Positions 9,909-18,562 of a DNA stretch of 64,000 bases are shown in pieces. Location of the stretch: the NCBI RefSeq assembly GCF_001885585.1, contig NZ_LSRP01000151.1, positions 1-64,000 on the forward strand. Direction: 5' to 3'. Under the pieces are notes generated by a model, which was not told the origin of the DNA, did not search any database, and saw nothing but the letters and a program-made list of their open reading frames with translations. This DNA is from Pararhizobium antarcticum. Lineage in GTDB: Bacteria > Pseudomonadota > Alphaproteobacteria > Rhizobiales > Rhizobiaceae. Each line of letters opens with the position of its first letter. Within the stretch, counting starts at the first letter, position 1. The position numbers and the translations under genes were made by a program.

Positions 9909-10970
9909 TCACAGCCACTTCGCCCGGCGGAACAGGCGATAGAGCGTGCCGCAGACGAAGAAAATGAAGAAGAGTACGATGAAATAGGCATAGGGCAGCT
10001 TCAGCTCCGGCATTTCCTCGAAGTTCATCCCGTAAATGCCGGCGACGGCCGTGGGCACAGCAAGAATTGCCGCCCAGGAGGCGAGCTTGCGGGAAATTTC
10101 CGTCTGCTCCGACTGGCCGATCATCAGGCTTGCCTCGAAGGTAAATGCCAGAACCTCACGCAGCGTATCGATATCCTCCTGTACCCGGCGCACATGGTCG
10201 GTGACGTCCCGGAACATCGCATGCAGCGACGCATCCATGCCGGGTAAATCGAGATGCTCGTGCCGTCGACAGACGTCGACCAGGGGAACAACGGCATTGC
10301 GCAGGCGCAGCAGGCTGCGGCGCAGCATGTAGAGGCGCTCGATGTCCTTTTTGTCGAGCCGCTCGCGCAACAGGCGCTCTTCCAGGTCCTCGACCTCGGC
10401 ATGGATGGCTTCCAGCACCGGCATGTAATTGTCGACGATGAAATCGAGAATCGAATAGAGGATATAGTTCTCGCCGAGTGCAAGAGATGCCGGCGATGCC
10501 TCGCAGCGCTGTCGCACCAGATTGTACGAGGTTGACGGCCCGTGGCGGACAGAGACGACATAACCGCGACCGACGAAAAGATGGGTTTCGCCGAAGACGA
10601 TTTCGGCGCCGGCCATGTGGGCGGTGCGGGCCACAACGAAGATCGAATCGCCGTATATTTCCAGCTTCGGCCGCTGATGCGCGTGATTGGCATCCTCGAT
10701 TGCCAGGTCATGAAGGCCGAATTCAACCTGGACCTCGCGCAGGAGGGCCTTGTCGGGCTCGTGCAGGCCGATCCAGACCACCGCCTTGTCGCGGCCCCTC
10801 CACGTATGGGCGTCCTTGATCTCGATATCACCGATGCGTCGACCATGGTCGTAGACGGCAGCGGCGATAACGCCGGGGCGGCTACAGGGTTTTGCCGGTG
10901 AACTCACGCCCGGTTCGCTGTCAGTCGCGGCCGGAGCGTCCTGATCGTTTTCCATCTCCCGAAAAGCCAT
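9909..10970 (-). CDS. corA: CorA family Mg2+/divalent cation transporter
   Basis: A 353-residue inner-membrane channel. A large N-terminal cytoplasmic domain (residues 30-290) precedes two C-terminal membrane helices, with the pore signature YGMNFEEMP between helix 1 and the loop and a basic tail (LYRLFRRAKWL). The start at 10970 is chosen over a methionine five codons later because GAGGAGG lies seven bases upstream. This strong Shine-Dalgarno is complementary to the CCUCC-rich loops of the sRNAs at 17.7-18.1 kb. It diverges from sthA across a 257-base spacer. Confidence 0.93.
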   Translation of the reverse strand: MAFREMENDQDAPAATDSEPGVSSPAKPCSRPGVIAAAVYDHGRRIGDIEIKDAHTWRGRDKAVVWIGLHEPDKALLREVQVEFGLHDLAIEDANHAHQRPKLEIYGDSIFVVARTAHMAGAEIVFGETHLFVGRGYVVSVRHGPSTSYNLVRQRCEASPASLALGENYILYSILDFIVDNYMPVLEAIHAEVEDLEERLLRERLDKKDIERLYMLRRSLLRLRNAVVPLVDVCRRHEHLDLPGMDASLHAMFRDVTDHVRRVQEDIDTLREVLAFTFEASLMIGQSEQTEISRKLASWAAILAVPTAVAGIYGMNFEEMPELKLPYAYFIVLFFIFFVCGTLYRLFRRAKWL

Positions 10971-11227
10971 TGCCGATCCTCCTCGAAAAACAGCTCACCT
11001 GACGTTCGAATCGGCCACAAGCGCTGCCCGATGGCTCCACGGAAGCCTCTGATCAGCGGCAGAACAGGCCGCCTTTCAACTATAATCCCTTTCGCGAAAA
11101 TAAACATCCGCAAGTCATACAGCGCGCGCTAAAGGTTTATTAAACTGTAAGATTGACCTTATAGACGCTTGTGCGCGACATTTGCCGCAATGCACAACGA
11201 TTCTTTCCTCTTCACCGGAAGCGTTTC

Positions 11228-12655
11228 ATGAACCAGTACGATCTCGTCGTTGTCGGCAGCGGGCCAGCCGGTCGTCGTGGCGCCATCCAGGCGGCCAAAC
11301 TTGGCAAGAAGGTTCTCGTCATCGAACAGGGCAAACGGGTGGGCGGCGTCTCCGTTCACACCGGCACCATTCCGTCAAAGACGCTGCGCGAAACCGCGCT
11401 GAACCTGACGGGATGGCGCGAGCGGGGCTTTTACGGCCGCGCCTATCGTGTGAAACAGGAAATCAGCGCGGATGACCTGCGCCGGCGCCTGCTGATCACG
11501 CTCGATCACGAGGTCGAGGTGCTCGAGCACCAGTTTTCCCGCAATCGTGTTCACAACATTCGCGGCAAGGCGAGTTTTATCGACCCGCAACGCCTGGAAA
11601 TCATCAAGGACGACGGTGAACGGATCGAGGTCACCGCGACCAGCATCCTGCTTGCCGTCGGCACCAAGCCCTTTCGCCCGGACTATATTCCGTTCGACCA
11701 CAAGTCCATTCTGGACAGCGACGAGCTTCTTGAGATTACGGACCTGCCGCGCTCGATGGTCGTGATCGGCGCCGGCGTCATCGGCATCGAATATGCGACA
11801 ATCTTCAGCGCCCTCGACACCGCCGTGACGGTGATCGACCCGAAGGCCACCATGCTCGATTTCATCGACAGGGAGATCGTCGAGGATTTTACCTACCAGC
11901 TGCGCGACCGCAACATGAAGCTGATGCTCGGCCAGAAGGCCACGAAGGTGGAAAAGCTGCCCGACGGCAAATGCTCGGTGACGCTCGACAATGGCCGGAT
12001 CATCCATTGCGAGATGGTGCTGTTTGCCGCCGGCCGTCTGGGCGCAACCGATACGCTGAACCTTTCAGCCGCCGGGCTCGAAGCCGACAGCCGTGGTCGC
12101 CTCAGCGTCAATCCGGAAACCTTCCAGACCACGGTGCCGAATATCTATGCTGCGGGCGATGTCGTCGGCTTCCCGAGCCTTGCCTCGACCTCGATGGAAC
12201 AGGGCCGCATCGCTGCGCGTGTCGCTGTCGGCGTGATCGCCAAGGAACCACCGAAATATTTCCCCTACGGCATCTACGCCGTTCCGGAAATCTCGACCTG
12301 CGGCCTTACCGAAGAGGAAGTCAAGGAACGCGGCATCCCCTATGAATGCGGCATTGCCCGGTTCCGCGAAACCTCGCGCGGCCATATCATGGGGCTGGAC
12401 GCCGGCCTGCTGAAGATGATCTTTTCTTTGAAGACGCGCCGCCTGCTGGGCGTCCACATTGTCGGCGAAGGCGCAACCGAACTCGTCCATATCGGCCAGG
12501 CCGTCTTGAACCTGAAGGGCACCGTCGAATATTTCGTCGAAAACACCTTCAACTACCCGACGCTGGCCGAAGCCTACAAGATCGCCGGCCTTGATGCCGG
12601 CAACCGCATGGGCGAGGTCAACGTGGAGAAGATCGAAAAGAAGGCGGCGCAATAA
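11228..12655 (+). CDS. sthA: Soluble pyridine nucleotide transhydrogenase SthA
   Basis: A 475-residue FAD flavoprotein that exchanges hydride between NADPH and NAD+. It has the N-terminal FAD motif VVVGSGPAGRRGAIQ, the second dinucleotide fold VIGAGVIGIEYA, and the C-terminal dimerisation domain. The usual redox disulfide of dihydrolipoamide dehydrogenases is absent: the sequence reads GVSVHTGTIPSKT, as expected for SthA rather than LpdA. The ATG at 11228 (MNQYDLVVVG) fits; an upstream extension is unlikely. The next gene begins 27 bases downstream, and a decayed copy of the 3' end of this gene lies behind that gene at 13553. Confidence 0.93.
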   Translation: MNQYDLVVVGSGPAGRRGAIQAAKLGKKVLVIEQGKRVGGVSVHTGTIPSKTLRETALNLTGWRERGFYGRAYRVKQEISADDLRRRLLITLDHEVEVLEHQFSRNRVHNIRGKASFIDPQRLEIIKDDGERIEVTATSILLAVGTKPFRPDYIPFDHKSILDSDELLEITDLPRSMVVIGAGVIGIEYATIFSALDTAVTVIDPKATMLDFIDREIVEDFTYQLRDRNMKLMLGQKATKVEKLPDGKCSVTLDNGRIIHCEMVLFAAGRLGATDTLNLSAAGLEADSRGRLSVNPETFQTTVPNIYAAGDVVGFPSLASTSMEQGRIAARVAVGVIAKEPPKYFPYGIYAVPEISTCGLTEEEVKERGIPYECGIARFRETSRGHIMGLDAGLLKMIFSLKTRRLLGVHIVGEGATELVHIGQAVLNLKGTVEYFVENTFNYPTLAEAYKIAGLDAGNRMGEVNVEKIEKKAAQ

Positions 12656-12682
12656 GCGCTCCAGCCGGGCCGGATCACTGCA

Positions 12683-13486
12683 ATGAGAATCCTTGATATC
12701 AATATCTGGGGTGGCATGCTGCACGACCCGCTGCTCGTTTACCTCGCAGCCGTCGACGCAGATGTCCTGTGCCTCCAGGAGGTTGCGCGAGCGCCCGCCG
12801 CCCGCAATGAATGGCTGACCTATCGCGATGGCGCCGTCGAATTGCAGCAGCGTGCCCATCTCTATGAGGAGATCGCTGCGGTATTGCCGCACCATGACGG
12901 TTTTTTCTATCCGACAGCGCGCGGCCAACTTCGGGATGGAACATCCACCTGCTGGCAGGAATTCGGCCTGGCGACTTTCGTGCGCAAGGGCTTTCCAATC
13001 ATCGGTCAGGCGCTGGATTTCATCCATGGCCGATATAGCCCCGATGGTTTCGGGGACCACCCGCGATCGCGCAATGCGCTTGGCTTAAAGCTGTTCGACC
13101 ATGGCACCGGCACGCCGATCAGCGTGGTGCAGTTGCACGGGTTGCGCGCGCCGGATGGCAAGGGCGACAGTCCGGCAAGGCGGGCGCAGGCAGAAGCGCT
13201 GGTTTGCCTGATCCGCCGCCTCTGGGCACCGGGTGAAAGACTTGTAGTCTGCGGCGATTTCAACCTTTTACCCGGGAGCGAAACCTTCACAATCCTTCGC
13301 AGCCTGGGCCTCGTCGATCTCGTCACCGAGCGCGGCTTCACCGATACGCGCACCTCACATTACAAGAAGGATGGGCGCTATGCGGACTACATGCTGGTGA
13401 CGCCCGAGGTTGCTGTGAAGGCGTTCGACGTGGTTTCCGAACCCGAGGTCTCGGACCACCGGCCACTCGTGCTGGACATCGGTTAG
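12683..13486 (+). CDS. Endonuclease/exonuclease/phosphatase-family protein
   Basis: A 267-residue protein with the DNase I-like metal-dependent phosphoesterase fold. Visible motifs are the Asn in LDINIWGG, the Glu in LCLQEV, the His in VQLHGLRA, the GDFNLLPGS signature and the terminal SDHRPLV carrying the catalytic Asp and His. There is no signal peptide, so it is probably cytosolic. Substrate (nucleic acid, phosphoinositide-like or other phosphodiester) cannot be told. It sits 27 bases behind sthA and is flanked on the far side by a remnant of sthA, which suggests it arrived or was boxed in by a rearrangement. Confidence 0.85.
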   Translation: MRILDINIWGGMLHDPLLVYLAAVDADVLCLQEVARAPAARNEWLTYRDGAVELQQRAHLYEEIAAVLPHHDGFFYPTARGQLRDGTSTCWQEFGLATFVRKGFPIIGQALDFIHGRYSPDGFGDHPRSRNALGLKLFDHGTGTPISVVQLHGLRAPDGKGDSPARRAQAEALVCLIRRLWAPGERLVVCGDFNLLPGSETFTILRSLGLVDLVTERGFTDTRTSHYKKDGRYADYMLVTPEVAVKAFDVVSEPEVSDHRPLVLDIG

Positions 13487-13490
13487 CTGG

Positions 13491-13546
13491 CCCGCCAAAT
13501 GCGCGCGGCGTCTTCGGCGTCATATGTCCTACGGCATTTAGGCGGG
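13491..13546 (+). repeat. Imperfect inverted repeat behind the phosphatase-family gene
   Basis: CCCGCCAAATGC at 13491-13502 is mirrored by GCATTTAGGCGGG at 13534-13546, with one bulged base and a 31-base spacer. It begins four bases after the stop codon of the upstream gene. It lacks a T-run. It may be a transcript-end hairpin or a small palindromic intergenic element. Confidence 0.5.
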
Positions 13547-13552
13547 TGCGTA

Positions 13553-13720
13553 ATTCTCGACCTTTGGCCTGACCGAAGAGGTTGTCAAGGAAAGCGGCAT
13601 CCCCTCTGAATGCGGCCCGTTTCCGCGAAACCTCGGGCGCATGTCATGGGCCTCAATGCCGGTAACCGCATGGGCGAGGCGACGTAGACTGTCATCGGAA
13701 AGACAACAGAGGCCGCCCCA
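13553..13720 (+). pseudogene. Decayed partial duplicate of the 3' end of sthA
   Basis: About 105 bases from 13555 match sthA from 12291 onward; the conceptual peptide STFGLTEEVVKESGIPSECG mirrors STCGLTEEEVKERGIPYECG. Small deletions then shift the frame. The match jumps from the region near 12394 to that near 12588, ending with AACCGCATGGGCGAGG. The jump removes about 190 bases between two similar stretches reading CTGGACGCCGGC and CTTGATGCCGGC in sthA. Similarity to the last sthA codons continues weakly to about 13720. No open frame survives. Confidence 0.85.
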
Positions 13721-13735
13721 CCGGCGGTTTTTTTT
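13713..13735 (+). terminator. Rho-independent terminator of the sthA-side transcript
   Basis: A CCGCC/GGCGG stem with a five-base loop is followed by eight T residues (13728-13735). It stands at the end of the sthA remnant and may be the original sthA terminator, now serving the phosphatase-family gene. Confidence 0.8.
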
Positions 13736-13753
13736 ATCAAAGCCCGCGCATGC

Positions 13754-13779
13754 AAAAAGGCCGCCCCGAAGGACGGCCT
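13754..13779 (-). terminator. Rho-independent terminator of tig
   Basis: On the minus strand AGGCCG and CGGCCT form a stem around a ten-base loop and are followed by five T residues. It lies 25 bases after the tig stop. Confidence 0.8.
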
Positions 13780-13803
13780 CAAGCAAAGCATCATATTGAA
13801 GAC

Positions 13804-15276
13804 TTACTCGGCGTCTGCCTCGTCAGCGGCCTTCTTCTTCGAAGCCGCCTTCTTCTTCGGAGCGGCTTCTTCGCCCTCGGCGGCTTCTGCCTTGGCAGCC
13901 TTCTTTTTCGGTGCAGCCTTCTTCGACGCGGACGTGTCGTCCTCGTCGTCATTCATCAGCTCTTCCTTGGTGACCGTCTTGTCGGTGACCGAGATTTCGG
14001 CGAGCAGGTGGTCGACAACCTTTTCTTCAAACAGCGGCGCGCGCAGCGAAGCAGCGGCACCCGGGGTCTTCTGGAAATAGTCGATGATTTCCTTTTCCTG
14101 GCCCGGGAACTGGCGCAGCTGCTCATAGAGCGAACGCTGCATTTCGTCGTCAGTTACCTGGACGCCGGCCTTTTCGCCGATTTCCGAGAGTACCAGGCCG
14201 AGACGCACGCGGCGCTCAGCCAGCTTGCGGTATTCGACGCGAGCTTCGTCTTCCGTCGTGTCTTCATCGGCGAAGGTCTTGCCGGCCTGCTGCAGGTCGG
14301 TGTTGATCTGGCGCCAGATGTTTTCGAATTCGGCATCGACGAGGCGCTGCGGCGTGTCGAACTGGTAGAGTTCATCAAGCTGGTCGAGGATCTGGCGCTT
14401 GACCTTCTGGCGGGTCATCGAGCCGTACTGGCTTTCGATCTGGCCGCGGACGATTTCCTTCAGCTTGTCAGCCGATTCGAGGCCGAGCTTGGTGGCGAGT
14501 TCGTCGTTGATCTCGACTGCGGCGGCGCTGGCCACGTCCTTGACGGAGATGTCGAAGGTGGCTTCCTTGCCGGCAAGGTTTGCAGCCGGATATTCAGCCG
14601 GGAACGTCACGGTGATGACCTTCTCGTCACCAGCCTTCAGACCAACGAGCTGCTCTTCGAAGCCCGGGATGAAACGGTTCGAGCCGAGGATCAGTTCGGC
14701 ATCGGAATCCTTGCCGCCGTCGAAGGCTTCGCCATCGACCTTGCCGAGGTAATCGATCGTGACGCGGTCGCCGTTTGCGGCCTTGCCCTTCTTCGTCTCG
14801 TAGGTGCGGGCGCTTTCGGCGATCTTGAGGATCTGCTCGGTGACCTCAGATTCGTCGATCTCGACGACTTCGCGTGTCACCTTGATGCCGCTGGTGTCCT
14901 TCAGCGTAATCGCCGGGATCACTTCATAGGCCAGCGTGAATTCGAAATCGGCTTCAGCGCTGAGGATCTTCTCGGCTTCAGCCTCGTCCTCGGTCATCGC
15001 GACTTCCGGCTGGGTTGCCGACTTTTCGCCACGTCCGCTGAGGATTTCAGTCGGCTTTTCGCGCACCAGCTCGTTGACAAGCTCGGCCATGATCGACTTG
15101 CCATACATCTTCTTCAGATGAGCCACAGGCACCTTGCCCGGACGAAAGCCGTTGATGCGGACCTTGTCCTTGGTTTCGGCGAGACGCTCGTTCATCCGAG
15201 CTTCCATGTCCTTGGCCGGGATAACGACCTTGAGTTCGCGCTTCAGCCCTTCAGCGAGCGTTTCGATAACCTGCAT
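13804..15276 (-). CDS. tig: Trigger factor (ribosome-associated chaperone, PPIase)
   Basis: A 490-residue chaperone that binds nascent chains at the ribosome exit. The N-terminal ribosome-docking loop reads [16 protein letters not shown], the family's GFRxGKxP signature. A central FKBP-like prolyl isomerase domain (around [20 protein letters not shown]) and the helical C-terminal chaperone domain follow. The last 40 residues are an Ala/Lys/Glu-rich tail ([16 protein letters not shown]), longer than in enterobacteria. The ATG at 15276 is taken as the start, with AAGG upstream; the codon two triplets before it is TTG. A tRNA-Leu gene lies 178 bases upstream on the same strand. Confidence 0.96.
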   Translation of the reverse strand: MQVIETLAEGLKRELKVVIPAKDMEARMNERLAETKDKVRINGFRPGKVPVAHLKKMYGKSIMAELVNELVREKPTEILSGRGEKSATQPEVAMTEDEAEAEKILSAEADFEFTLAYEVIPAITLKDTSGIKVTREVVEIDESEVTEQILKIAESARTYETKKGKAANGDRVTIDYLGKVDGEAFDGGKDSDAELILGSNRFIPGFEEQLVGLKAGDEKVITVTFPAEYPAANLAGKEATFDISVKDVASAAAVEINDELATKLGLESADKLKEIVRGQIESQYGSMTRQKVKRQILDQLDELYQFDTPQRLVDAEFENIWRQINTDLQQAGKTFADEDTTEDEARVEYRKLAERRVRLGLVLSEIGEKAGVQVTDDEMQRSLYEQLRQFPGQEKEIIDYFQKTPGAAASLRAPLFEEKVVDHLLAEISVTDKTVTKEELMNDDEDDTSASKKAAPKKKAAKAEAAEGEEAAPKKKAASKKKAADEADAE

Positions 15277-15454
15277 GTTCAAACCTTCATTTCACGTTGA
15301 CAGGGCTCTGTCGGTGTTCTTTTTCTGAAAAGCACCTGAGCCGATCCATTTGCCGGAAGTGGCCTTACGCAATTCGGTGGCCGTTTTGCAAGCAAAATGA
15401 CACGTTGTTCTCGACCGGTACCAAAGACAATACGCCTCTGGCATCCCTTTATTC

Positions 15455-15539
<85 letters not shown>

Positions 15540-15732
15540 GTTCAGAACACCGAACCGCCTGATCTCCACATGTCCGTGGCTTGGTCGCGGCATCGAAGCG
15601 CCTGCAAATCTGCCACGCACAGGGTCAAGGTCGTTCCCGAGCGCGGCGTCTCTATATCACCCGTTTTCGCCGGATCAAAGGAAAAATAAGGGCGCGACGC
15701 ATGCTGGTGCGCGATCGACCTGCCGGTTTGGC

Positions 15733-16323
15733 CTAATAGAGTGGCTCTTCATAGAGCGGCTTGCCATCGACGGCGATCAACCGGATCTGCATGCGTCCCT
15801 CCTCATCGACCCGCGCCGTCACCGAAAGGGCGCTCGCATTGCGGGCCTCCTCAAGCACCAGCCCCTCACCCTCGGGCACATAATAGCGCTCAATGCCATA
15901 GTCGACACCGATCGCCGCATTCGGCGCATCCGGCGTCGGGTAATAGTAGAAGGGCTGCGTGTTCGCGACAATCGTTCCGGTCTTCGGCGCAAGGTCGGCA
16001 AAGGCGGCTTCCGAGACGATCCAGAAACCGTCCGGCTGTTTTTCCAGCCTCACGGACATCCGCGCATCCGTTGCTTCGGTCGGATAGCCGCCGGTGACCT
16101 TGTCGGCCGGAATGCTCGATATGTCATAGGCAAGGATGACATAATCGCCGCGCAAGAGATCGCGGGGATCGATTGGCACTGTCTTCAGCAGCACATCCGT
16201 ACCGTTGCGCAGGATCGATGCGCGGCTTTCGATCATGTATCCCAGAAAGGCGGTCTGCAGAACGGCTACGAGAATGGCTGCGAACAACGGCCGGACCAGG
16301 GGTTTGCGTGTGGTGATCAGCAT
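15733..16323 (-). CDS. GDYXXLXY-domain membrane-anchored protein
   Basis: A 196-residue protein with one N-terminal membrane helix (about residues 11-33, LFAAILVAVLQTAFLGYMI) and a periplasmic domain bearing the family motif GDYVILAY. Function is unknown. In other bacteria this family is a frequent neighbour of DUF2157 or DUF4401 membrane proteins, and here its ATG (16323) follows the DUF2157 stop codon by one base, so the two are translationally coupled and probably work together. An in-frame extension upstream of 16323 would lie wholly inside the DUF2157 gene and is not supported. Confidence 0.85.
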   Translation of the reverse strand: MLITTRKPLVRPLFAAILVAVLQTAFLGYMIESRASILRNGTDVLLKTVPIDPRDLLRGDYVILAYDISSIPADKVTGGYPTEATDARMSVRLEKQPDGFWIVSEAAFADLAPKTGTIVANTQPFYYYPTPDAPNAAIGVDYGIERYYVPEGEGLVLEEARNASALSVTARVDEEGRMQIRLIAVDGKPLYEEPLY

Positions 16324-16324
16324 C

Positions 16325-17431
16325 TTAAATCCCCCCTGTGGCGGGTTTGCCGGACAGCCTTTTTTCCAGGCGAATGACGATCCAGGCGATCGCCGCCACA
16401 ACGACACCGGAAATCAGGAAGAAACCGGAGGTGCCGAGGATCGAGCCGAGCGTTTCCGAAGCGAGATAAAGCGTCTCGCCGGCAAAGACCGCATAACCCA
16501 GATAACGGACAGCGCCGTTCATGCGCCCGGCAATGCCGATCCCAGCCAGCGACACCGCCAGCGTGACGGCGCTGATCGCGATATCAGGACCGAGGCCATC
16601 CATTTCGATATGCAGCGCGACCAGTCCGATAATAGCCAGCAGGAACGCGTAGAAGGCCGGCGAAGCCCCGGCTTCGCGGGCAAACCTGAACAGCGGCGAA
16701 GACGGCAGGCTTGAAGCGAGGAAGCATACAAAACCAACGGCGAAGTAAATGCCCGCGAGCCAAGGCTCGGTAATTTCGAGGTAGACCCAGCCGAGCCAAG
16801 CCAGCATCAGCAGATAGGCGAGATGCCGTGCGCGGCTGGTGCCGGTGTAGCGGACGAGCGCAATCACGGCAATGCAGAGCAGAGGCAGCAAATAGATGAT
16901 GCCATTGCCCTCCAGGCTTATTCCGTTTTCCCGGACCAGCACACCGAACACCGCCCAGGACAGGAAGCCGGACACCACTGTCAACGCGCCGGAGCGAAAA
17001 ACGATCGTGGCAACGCAGGCGGCAGCAAACCAGACAAGCATGGCGTCCACCGCATCACCCGACAGATGATACATCTGGCCGACCAGCGCGATGGCGCCGC
17101 CGAAGGTCAGCGTGCCCATGACCAAAAGTGCCGCGCCGAGGCCGTTCAGCCCGCGTCCCAGGCATAGCGCCGCCGACAGATAGAAAGTCCAGATCAGGGT
17201 GACGATGCCCACGACACGGGCGATTCGCGGCAACGCCTCCCAATTGGCAGCCACCAGAAGCAGCACCGCCGCGGATAGCAGGATGGCCGCCAGCGTCAGC
17301 AGAACCCGGCCAACGCTGAAGCTGCTTTCGCGCCCATCATATTCCGCGAGCATCGCTTCGGCTGCCGGTGCCGACAACAGCCCCTTCGATACCCAGAGCG
17401 AAAGATCTCGCTCGATTCGACCACGATACAT
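16325..17431 (-). CDS. DUF2157 polytopic membrane protein
   Basis: A 368-residue protein with a short soluble N-terminus (MYRGRIERDLSLWVSKGLL), typical of DUF2157, and roughly ten to twelve predicted membrane helices, such as LLTLAAILLSAAVLLLVAAN. It ends one base before the GDYXXLXY gene. The ATG at 17431 is preferred over that at 17437 because the GGGGGA Shine-Dalgarno is then correctly spaced. The role is unknown; the pair may form an inner-membrane complex. Confidence 0.85.
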   Translation of the reverse strand: MYRGRIERDLSLWVSKGLLSAPAAEAMLAEYDGRESSFSVGRVLLTLAAILLSAAVLLLVAANWEALPRIARVVGIVTLIWTFYLSAALCLGRGLNGLGAALLVMGTLTFGGAIALVGQMYHLSGDAVDAMLVWFAAACVATIVFRSGALTVVSGFLSWAVFGVLVRENGISLEGNGIIYLLPLLCIAVIALVRYTGTSRARHLAYLLMLAWLGWVYLEITEPWLAGIYFAVGFVCFLASSLPSSPLFRFAREAGASPAFYAFLLAIIGLVALHIEMDGLGPDIAISAVTLAVSLAGIGIAGRMNGAVRYLGYAVFAGETLYLASETLGSILGTSGFFLISGVVVAAIAWIVIRLEKRLSGKPATGGI

Positions 17432-17710
17432 GTCCATCCCCCGTTTTCGACCCAGAGCTAAGCCAATCTCGCGCCGAAACACAATGGGGCCACACTCCGG
17501 AACGCCCCTGTCAATCGCTGGAATCCCCCCGTCATCATTAACCATTCATGAAGACCTTCATGCGATTCTTGACTTCAAGAGAACAGAGCATACCGACGGA
17601 AACGGTCCTGCGACCGGCGCAGTCCTTCCAGAAAAGGAAAAGGCTGCAGATACCGAGACGCCTGATCCGATATCCAGACCTGACGACGGGCATTGCAAGA
17701 TGCGCCGATG

Positions 17711-17836
17711 AAATTCGGAGCGACGCACTCCTCCTCCCAGCGCCGTTCCGACCTGATTGGCAACACTCCTCCTCCCGGTTGCCAATCGCCTTAAATGACG
17801 CCCGCTGGATCTCCTCCCCCAGCGGGCGTTATTCGT
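17711..17836 (+). ncRNA. Alpha-r14/cuckoo-type sRNA, copy 1 (three CCUCC-loop hairpins)
   Basis: Three consecutive hairpins. Hairpin 1 is 17716-17750, an 11-bp stem with one mismatch and loop ACTCCTCCTCCCA. Hairpin 2 is 17755-17787, a perfect 10-bp stem (GATTGGCAAC/GTTGCCAATC) with loop ACTCCTCCTCCCG. Hairpin 3 is 17796-17831, stem GACGCCCGCTGG/CCAGCGGGCGTT with loop ATCTCCTCCC, followed by a weak T-run. Exposed CCUCCUCCC loops are the hallmark of the alpha-r14 (Sinorhizobium) and CcsR/cuckoo (Rhodobacter) RNAs. These loops can pair with Shine-Dalgarno sequences. No clear promoter was found; the stretch 17432-17710 upstream holds no gene, only a TTAACCAT CtrA-like half-site at 17538. Confidence 0.85.
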
Positions 17837-17959
17837 TTGAGCGATCGATCCGGCAATCCGCGCGGTCATCGTCGACCGGTTTGCGTAGATTTTAATCAGA
17901 AAAGCCCTCACGCAGATCGAGGCATGCGCTGGACGCAATGGTGCCATTCCACAAATGCG

Positions 17960-17988
17960 CTACACAGCCGGGCAGCCAGCCCCTATCT
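17960..17988 (+). promoter_or_regulatory. Candidate promoter of sRNA copy 2
   Basis: CTACAC (17960-17965) and CTATCT (17983-17988) are spaced by 17 bases, a fair match to CTTGAC-N17-CTATAT. Transcription would begin about seven bases later, just before the first hairpin of sRNA copy 2, which is the expected place. Confidence 0.5.
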
Positions 17989-17994
17989 TCAGAT

Positions 17995-18122
17995 CAGACA
18001 TCGGGGCAGCGCGCTCCTCCTCCCAGCGCCCCCGATGAGACCGGCAACACCTCCTCCTCCCGGTTGCCGATCAGAATAAGCAACGCCCGCTGGATCTCCT
18101 CCCCCAGCGGGCGTTGTTTTTT
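17995..18122 (+). ncRNA. Alpha-r14/cuckoo-type sRNA, copy 2
   Basis: Same three-hairpin layout as copy 1, 160 bases downstream. Hairpin 1 (17999-18037) pairs CATCGGGG with CCCCGATG and GCGC with GCGC, with loop GCTCCTCCTCCCA. Hairpin 2 (18042-18069) pairs CGGCAAC with GTTGCCG around loop ACCTCCTCCTCCCG. Hairpin 3 (18081-18116) is a perfect 13-bp stem with loop ATCTCCTCCC and is followed by TTTTTT, making an intrinsic terminator. Stem sequences differ from copy 1 in compensating ways while the loops are kept, which argues for selection on structure and loop. Confidence 0.88.
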
Positions 18123-18336
18123 GTCGACGGAAGCGATGCTTTCATGCTCTCAGGCGGGCGCCGACGGGAGCGTTAACAAAGAACCAATTCGCCTCCTTCG
18201 GAGACCTGCATTTCTCGCATGGGTGCGTTGCAGCATTGTCTCTGTATTTTCCAGGCCACGGGCGTATATTCCAATCATCAGATGAAGGCCAGCCAAGACA
18301 GATGCTGGCACAGTGACCCTCGAAAGGACTGGGATC

Positions 18337-18480
18337 ATGAACCTCGCTCGCTCTTTCAACAATTGGCGCAAATACCGTCAGACCTGCAACGAACTCGGCC
18401 GCATGAGCGACCGCGAATTGAACGACCTCGGCATCGGCCGTGGCGACATCTCGCATGTAGCCCGCAAGGCCATCAAGTAA
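18337..18480 (+). CDS. DUF1127 small Arg-rich protein 1
   Basis: A 47-residue protein, MNLARSFNNWRKYRQTCNEL at the start, then GRMSDRELNDLGIGRGDI, the DUF1127 signature. Shine-Dalgarno AAAGGA is eight bases upstream. It lies 215 bases downstream of the second sRNA. DUF1127 proteins are tiny, basic and common in alphaproteobacteria. In Rhodobacter sphaeroides one (CcaF1) is encoded in the same transcript as CCUCCUCCC-loop RNAs. A role in RNA metabolism or stress adjustment is therefore plausible here but not shown. An intrinsic terminator follows at 18529. Confidence 0.9.
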   Translation: MNLARSFNNWRKYRQTCNELGRMSDRELNDLGIGRGDISHVARKAIK

Positions 18481-18528
18481 GACGATCGCGTCGCCGCCGG
18501 CCTTGCCGGTGTAGCAGCGCTTGCATCA

Positions 18529-18562
18529 AACGCCCTCCGGTTCATCCGGTGGGCGTTTTTTT
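18529..18562 (+). terminator. Rho-independent terminator after DUF1127 gene 1
   Basis: AACGCCCTCCGG and CCGGTGGGCGTT form a 12-bp stem (one T-T mismatch) around TTCAT, followed by seven T residues (18556-18562). Confidence 0.85.

Noticed and set aside
17558-17947. Open frames across the sRNA region in both strands
   Set aside because: The hairpin-loop structure explains the sequence better; the frames run through stems and terminators and lack start signals.
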